Source: Flavobacteriaceae bacterium UBA2000 (GTDB taxonomy: Bacteria; Bacteroidota; Bacteroidia; Flavobacteriales; Flavobacteriaceae). From it: a stretch of 19,384 nucleotides of DNA. Each line of letters starts with the position of its first letter. Within the stretch, counting starts at the first letter, position 1. The notes under the pieces were generated by a model. It saw only the letters and a list, made by a program, of their open reading frames with translations, had not been told where the DNA came from and ran no database searches. The stretch lies in contig DDCS01000166.1 in assembly GCA_002335345.1 (NCBI GenBank), positions 1 to 19,384 on the forward strand, in the 5' to 3' direction. Positions 17,507-19,384 of this stretch are shown here, in pieces. Both the position numbers and the translations under genes were made by a program.

Positions 17507-17619
17507 TTGAAAAAAATTTTATACTTTGATATGGACAACGTGTTTGTTAATTTTTTCCATCAGCGCTTTCCAAAGTGCAGCCCAAGCTTTTACAGGAATT
17601 TGAAGGCAGATTGGATTAG
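17507..17619 (+). pseudogene. Frameshifted, truncated remnant of a HAD-type 5'(3')-deoxyribonucleotidase-like gene
   Basis: From TTG 17507 the frame reads KKILYFDMDNVFVNF, matching the N-terminal nucleophile region (DxDN) of bacterial 5'-nucleotidase (NT5C-type) HAD proteins. The next part of that family pattern, reading FPSALSKVQPKLLQEFEGRL, appears in a different frame starting at 17554, so the reading shifts inside the six-T run 17551-17556. That second frame stops at TAG 17617-17619, just where family members continue with a conserved PGIF-type segment, and I find no continuation in any frame. An AGGA lies 9 bases before the TTG. Family proteins are about 180-200 residues, so only the first fifth remains. 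The call is from remembered family patterns, not a search. Confidence 0.6.
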
Positions 17620-17786
17620 ATACGCTCGCTCAGTATGCGAAACAAAAAATATTTCGAACATTTTCACCTCTAAAAATAATTCCGTTTCTTCTTAAATCCG
17701 TTATCTTCAAAATAAAATTTCACGGGTCAAATGAATAGTGTGCTTTTGACATCGCGGCAATTATCGAATTCATATGTTTTTTACAT

Positions 17787-17810
17787 TCCATCACCCCAAA
17801 AGGTGATGGA
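17787..17810. repeat. Perfect 9-bp inverted repeat (hairpin)
   Basis: TCCATCACC (17787-17795) and GGTGATGGA (17802-17810) are perfect inverted copies around the loop CCAAAA. No T-run follows on either strand, so it does not look like a standard rho-independent terminator. It could be an RNA structural element, a protein-binding site, or the end of a lost mobile element. Confidence 0.6.
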
Positions 17811-17848
17811 TGGCTAAATCAATCTTTGATACTTAAACGTGAATTACG

Positions 17849-17983
17849 ATGTTTCACTCATTACTTGCAAACCAAACATCCGTCCGAGCGTTTGAGCAAG
17901 TTGACCGCTCGGCGCACGCCGCGCTTGCCTAAACTGACGATGAAGAATATGAATTCAAAGCGTGGGACTCTCGTTACAAATGA
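17849..17983 (+). pseudogene. Possible decayed small ORF with an in-frame stop
   Basis: From ATG 17849 the frame encodes 27 residues ending in VDRSAHAALA, stops at TAA 17930-17932, then continues without another stop for 16 codons (TDDEEYEFKAWDSRYK) to TGA 17981. The residue composition is protein-like on both sides of the stop and GC-rich third positions occur around the interruption, which suggests a nonsense-mutated gene tail. There is no good ribosome site, an in-frame TGA lies just upstream, and I recognise no family. It may equally be chance. Confidence 0.2.
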
Positions 17984-18021
17984 GGGAGCATCAGGTAGCA
18001 GGTAAGGACTATAATGGCGCA

Positions 18022-18050
18022 TTGACAAAAAATTTACCCCCTCTTTTAAT
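18022..18050 (+). promoter_or_regulatory. Sigma70-type promoter of the GIY-YIG gene
   Basis: A perfect -35 box TTGACA (18022-18027), a 17-base spacer and a -10 box TTTAAT (18045-18050, five of six consensus bases). Transcription would begin near 18057, leaving a leader of about 30 bases with GGGAG (18077-18081) before ATG 18088. This is the best promoter in the window. Confidence 0.75.
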
Positions 18051-18087
18051 GGATAATAAATAAGGTTAGATCGCATGGGAGTTGTTT

Positions 18088-18774
18088 ATGGCGGAACTTA
18101 AATGGAGCCCCTGGTTAGATTTTTCGCAATTGTATGAGTATTACGGTTTAGTGGATGATACTGGTGGAGCAAATCCGTCCCGAAAAATACTCAGTTATTT
18201 GGGGAAAACGGGAAGCCCACATCAAGATGATGGCTTTCGTTTAAGATCGAACCTTAAACCGTCGACGGGAAATCTGCTAAATCTTGCCGCGCCACTGCAC
18301 GAGAATCCCTGTCCATTGAATATTGGAGACTTGGGGTGCTATTGGTTGCGGATAGAAGTCCCTAATAAACTCGAATTAGACTACATAGGTCAATCTGCTG
18401 AAAAAAAATCAGGTTACTGGGGTATTTCAAAAAGGTTAACGGAGCATTTCCGTAAGCTTTGCTGCATTCCGGACACGTCAGATTTATCGTGGGATGACAT
18501 TCGAGGTGTTACACCAACAAGGCGGTTTAGTGAGGCAAGTAAGAAGATAAAAAAGCTTGGAGTTGGTGATATAACTGATCCCCGAAGTGATTTTTTTAAT
18601 AAATATGTAAAAATGAAACTTTTAATTGTTCCTAATACTGCTCATGCAGCTAAGACGATACACAGGATAGAGGGTATGGCTATGGTAGCATATAAGCAAA
18701 AATATGGTATGTTCCCTCATTTAAATGAAAGAGATGAGACACTAGGTATGGATGGCTTTCTTGAAGAAATATAA
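18088..18774 (+). CDS. GIY-YIG nuclease-like protein
   Basis: 228 residues from ATG 18088, with GGGAG 6 bases upstream; the frame also contains an upstream TTG at 18082 that I reject because it abuts the ribosome site. The GIY-YIG pattern is visible: GCYWLRI (GCY at 83-85), DYIGQS (YIG at 99-101), then GISKRLTEHF with the catalytic-type R116, a later Glu in RIEGM (E195), and Asn in HLNERDE (N213). The family makes metal-dependent single-strand cuts in DNA. About 80 N-terminal residues before the domain, and an insertion of about 60 residues between R116 and E195, belong to no family I know. The gene is AT-rich, has its own strong promoter and stands alone. It could be a nuclease of an accessory or defence unit, or a homing-type or repair nuclease; targets unknown. 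Confidence 0.7.
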   Translation: MAELKWSPWLDFSQLYEYYGLVDDTGGANPSRKILSYLGKTGSPHQDDGFRLRSNLKPSTGNLLNLAAPLHENPCPLNIGDLGCYWLRIEVPNKLELDYIGQSAEKKSGYWGISKRLTEHFRKLCCIPDTSDLSWDDIRGVTPTRRFSEASKKIKKLGVGDITDPRSDFFNKYVKMKLLIVPNTAHAAKTIHRIEGMAMVAYKQKYGMFPHLNERDETLGMDGFLEEI

Positions 18775-19148
18775 ACTAGGTTGAACCCAAGTAGACGATT
18801 AGCAGTTTAACGGCGTTCTGAAGGTAACGGTAGACTAACAGGAGAACATCTGTGCTATTAATAAAGACAGATTATCTACTTTGCTTATGACACCCAATTT
18901 GGATTTTGTTGAAAAAAAGATCGCCGAAAATAGCCAAAGTTAAATCCTTCAATAAAGCAAAGAATGGGTGATGATTATGAATTTTAAGGGTATGTAGAGT
19001 AACTTTTTCTAGAATAGATTAATGTCTTCTAAACTGTGAATGAACTGAGTTGTCTAGATAATTGCCAACTCCATCATTTTCTTAAATCTAAATGACTTTT
19101 TGTATTGTATGCGTTTGAGTAAATCCTACTCCCGCAACCAAGAGTATT
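18775..19148. other. Intergenic stretch with no supported gene
   Basis: Frames on both strands are short and broken. One 13-codon frame, GTG 18852 to TGA 18890, has a good ribosome site GGAG (18841-18844), and an overlapping frame ends LDFVEKKIAENSQS before TAA near 18942. Neither has support as a gene. The DNA is AT-rich, like the GIY-YIG gene before it. Confidence 0.5.
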
Positions 19149-19149
19149 A

Positions 19150-19181
19150 AAAAAAGCCGCTTGTTTTTAAGCGGCTTTTTT
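19150..19181. terminator. Strong bidirectional rho-independent terminator
   Basis: AAAAAAGCCGCTT (19150-19162) and AAGCGGCTTTTTT (19169-19181) are perfect inverted copies with a 6-base loop GTTTTT. The stem has a GCCGC core, with a U-run on the 3' side in both directions. It stands 375 bases after the GIY-YIG stop, so it may end that transcript or one entering from the right of the window. Confidence 0.92.
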
Positions 19182-19182
19182 A

Positions 19183-19384
19183 ATTGAAATTAGCTTCATT
19201 CAATCAGCGTTTGGGCAGTCAACCGCTAGTCGTAGGCGGCCTAGTGGGAAGCTATTTTATCGCGCGTGGCAGCTTACTAAGTGGCCGGCTCAGAAAATAT
19301 GCGAAGTCACTTAACATTATGCACGGCGCGGAAACCTTGATATGCTCGACGGCGTGACGAATTCAGGCGGAGAAACTTTGGGCG
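19183..19384. other. Right edge of the window, GC-richer, no gene assigned
   Basis: Base composition rises noticeably after the terminator. All six frames are short. A minus-strand frame entering from the right edge ends after 25 codons, and a plus-strand frame from ATG 19342 stays open to the edge for 14 codons only. Neither is enough to call a gene. Confidence 0.4.

Larger units (their letters stand above)
17620..18021. other. Gene-poor stretch between the nucleotidase remnant and the GIY-YIG gene
   Basis: About 400 bases with no supported intact gene. It holds a 9-bp hairpin (17787-17810), a short interrupted frame with coding-like composition (17849-17983), and a GC-rich palindromic stretch CGGCGCACGCCG near 17909-17920 inside otherwise AT-rich DNA. 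A 71-residue minus-strand frame over 17861-18076 has no recognisable features. The mixed composition and the neighbouring gene remnant suggest a site of past insertion and decay. Confidence 0.5.

Noticed and set aside
17787..17810. Hairpin as terminator of the STAND gene
   Set aside because: No U-run on either side, and it lies about 460 bases after the stop codon.
17861..18076. 71-residue minus-strand frame upstream of the GIY-YIG gene
   Set aside because: No ribosome site, no recognisable motif, and it runs antisense across the promoter of the GIY-YIG gene; it also overlaps a more protein-like plus-strand frame.
18852..18890. 13-codon frame with a good ribosome site after the GIY-YIG gene
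   Set aside because: Too short, with no recognisable leader-peptide composition and no downstream attenuator; a chance GGAG is likely in this AT-rich stretch.
19342..19384. Plus-strand frame from an ATG at the right edge reading NSGGETLG, resembling the FSGGETFG near the ligase start
   Set aside because: Only 14 codons are visible and the similarity is eight residues; a duplicated ligase start cannot be supported.
1..19384. CRISPR array, tRNA, rRNA or intact insertion sequence
   Set aside because: No regularly spaced identical repeats, cloverleaf with conserved T-loop, rRNA core sequence or transposase catalytic motif was seen on reading both strands; the repeats present are protein-level LRR and WD40 repeats.

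Overview
The window looks like an accessory (probably defence or conflict) island of a Gram-negative-type bacterium with moderate to low GC. Evidence for a bacterium is Shine-Dalgarno sites before nearly every start, one good sigma70-type promoter, rho-independent-type hairpins, and 4-base or 2-base gene junctions. I cannot place the organism more precisely. I see no tRNA, rRNA, CRISPR array, integrase or intact transposase.

Layout. (A) 1-5002, plus strand: the 3' end of an unrecognised gene, overlapping by 4 bases an ATP-dependent DNA-ligase-family protein with a WGR-like tail, followed by a giant leucine-rich-repeat (LRR) protein. (B) 5067-11083, minus strand and convergent with A: a second giant LRR protein, a MoxR-type AAA+ ATPase, a DUF2201 protein (zinc-metallopeptidase-like domain plus VWA-like domain) and a 54-residue zinc-ribbon protein. 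A perfect 10-bp hairpin lies between A and B. (C) 11218-11958, minus strand: a six-helix voltage-gated K+ channel just upstream of B. (D) 12178-17325, plus strand: a 1715-residue DUF4062-STAND NTPase-WD40 protein. (E) 17326-18087: a gene-poor stretch with a frameshifted 5'-nucleotidase (HAD) remnant, a hairpin, a possibly decayed small ORF and a strong promoter. (F) 18088-18774: a small GIY-YIG-type nuclease-like protein. (G) 18775-19384: no supported gene, but a clear bidirectional terminator.

The main result is that A and B look like one system. The two LRR proteins are paralogues built from a shared unit of about 440 residues: an unnamed helical module with an RFxG motif, followed by LRRs that keep the same order. 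The unit occurs once in the first half of the plus-strand protein and twice in the minus-strand protein. In two of the three copies the distance between the RFxG motif and a later LPxxW motif is exactly 335 residues. This ties a ligase/WGR-like protein on one strand to a MoxR-VWA pair on the other.

A working inference: the LRR proteins recognise something, the MoxR-VWA pair remodels or cleaves a target in an ATP-dependent way, and the ligase-like protein handles or senses nucleic acid ends. The STAND/WD40 protein next door has the architecture of an independent NLR-like sensor, and the GIY-YIG protein is a possible further nuclease. The biological role is inference from architecture and context; the domain calls rest on visible motifs.
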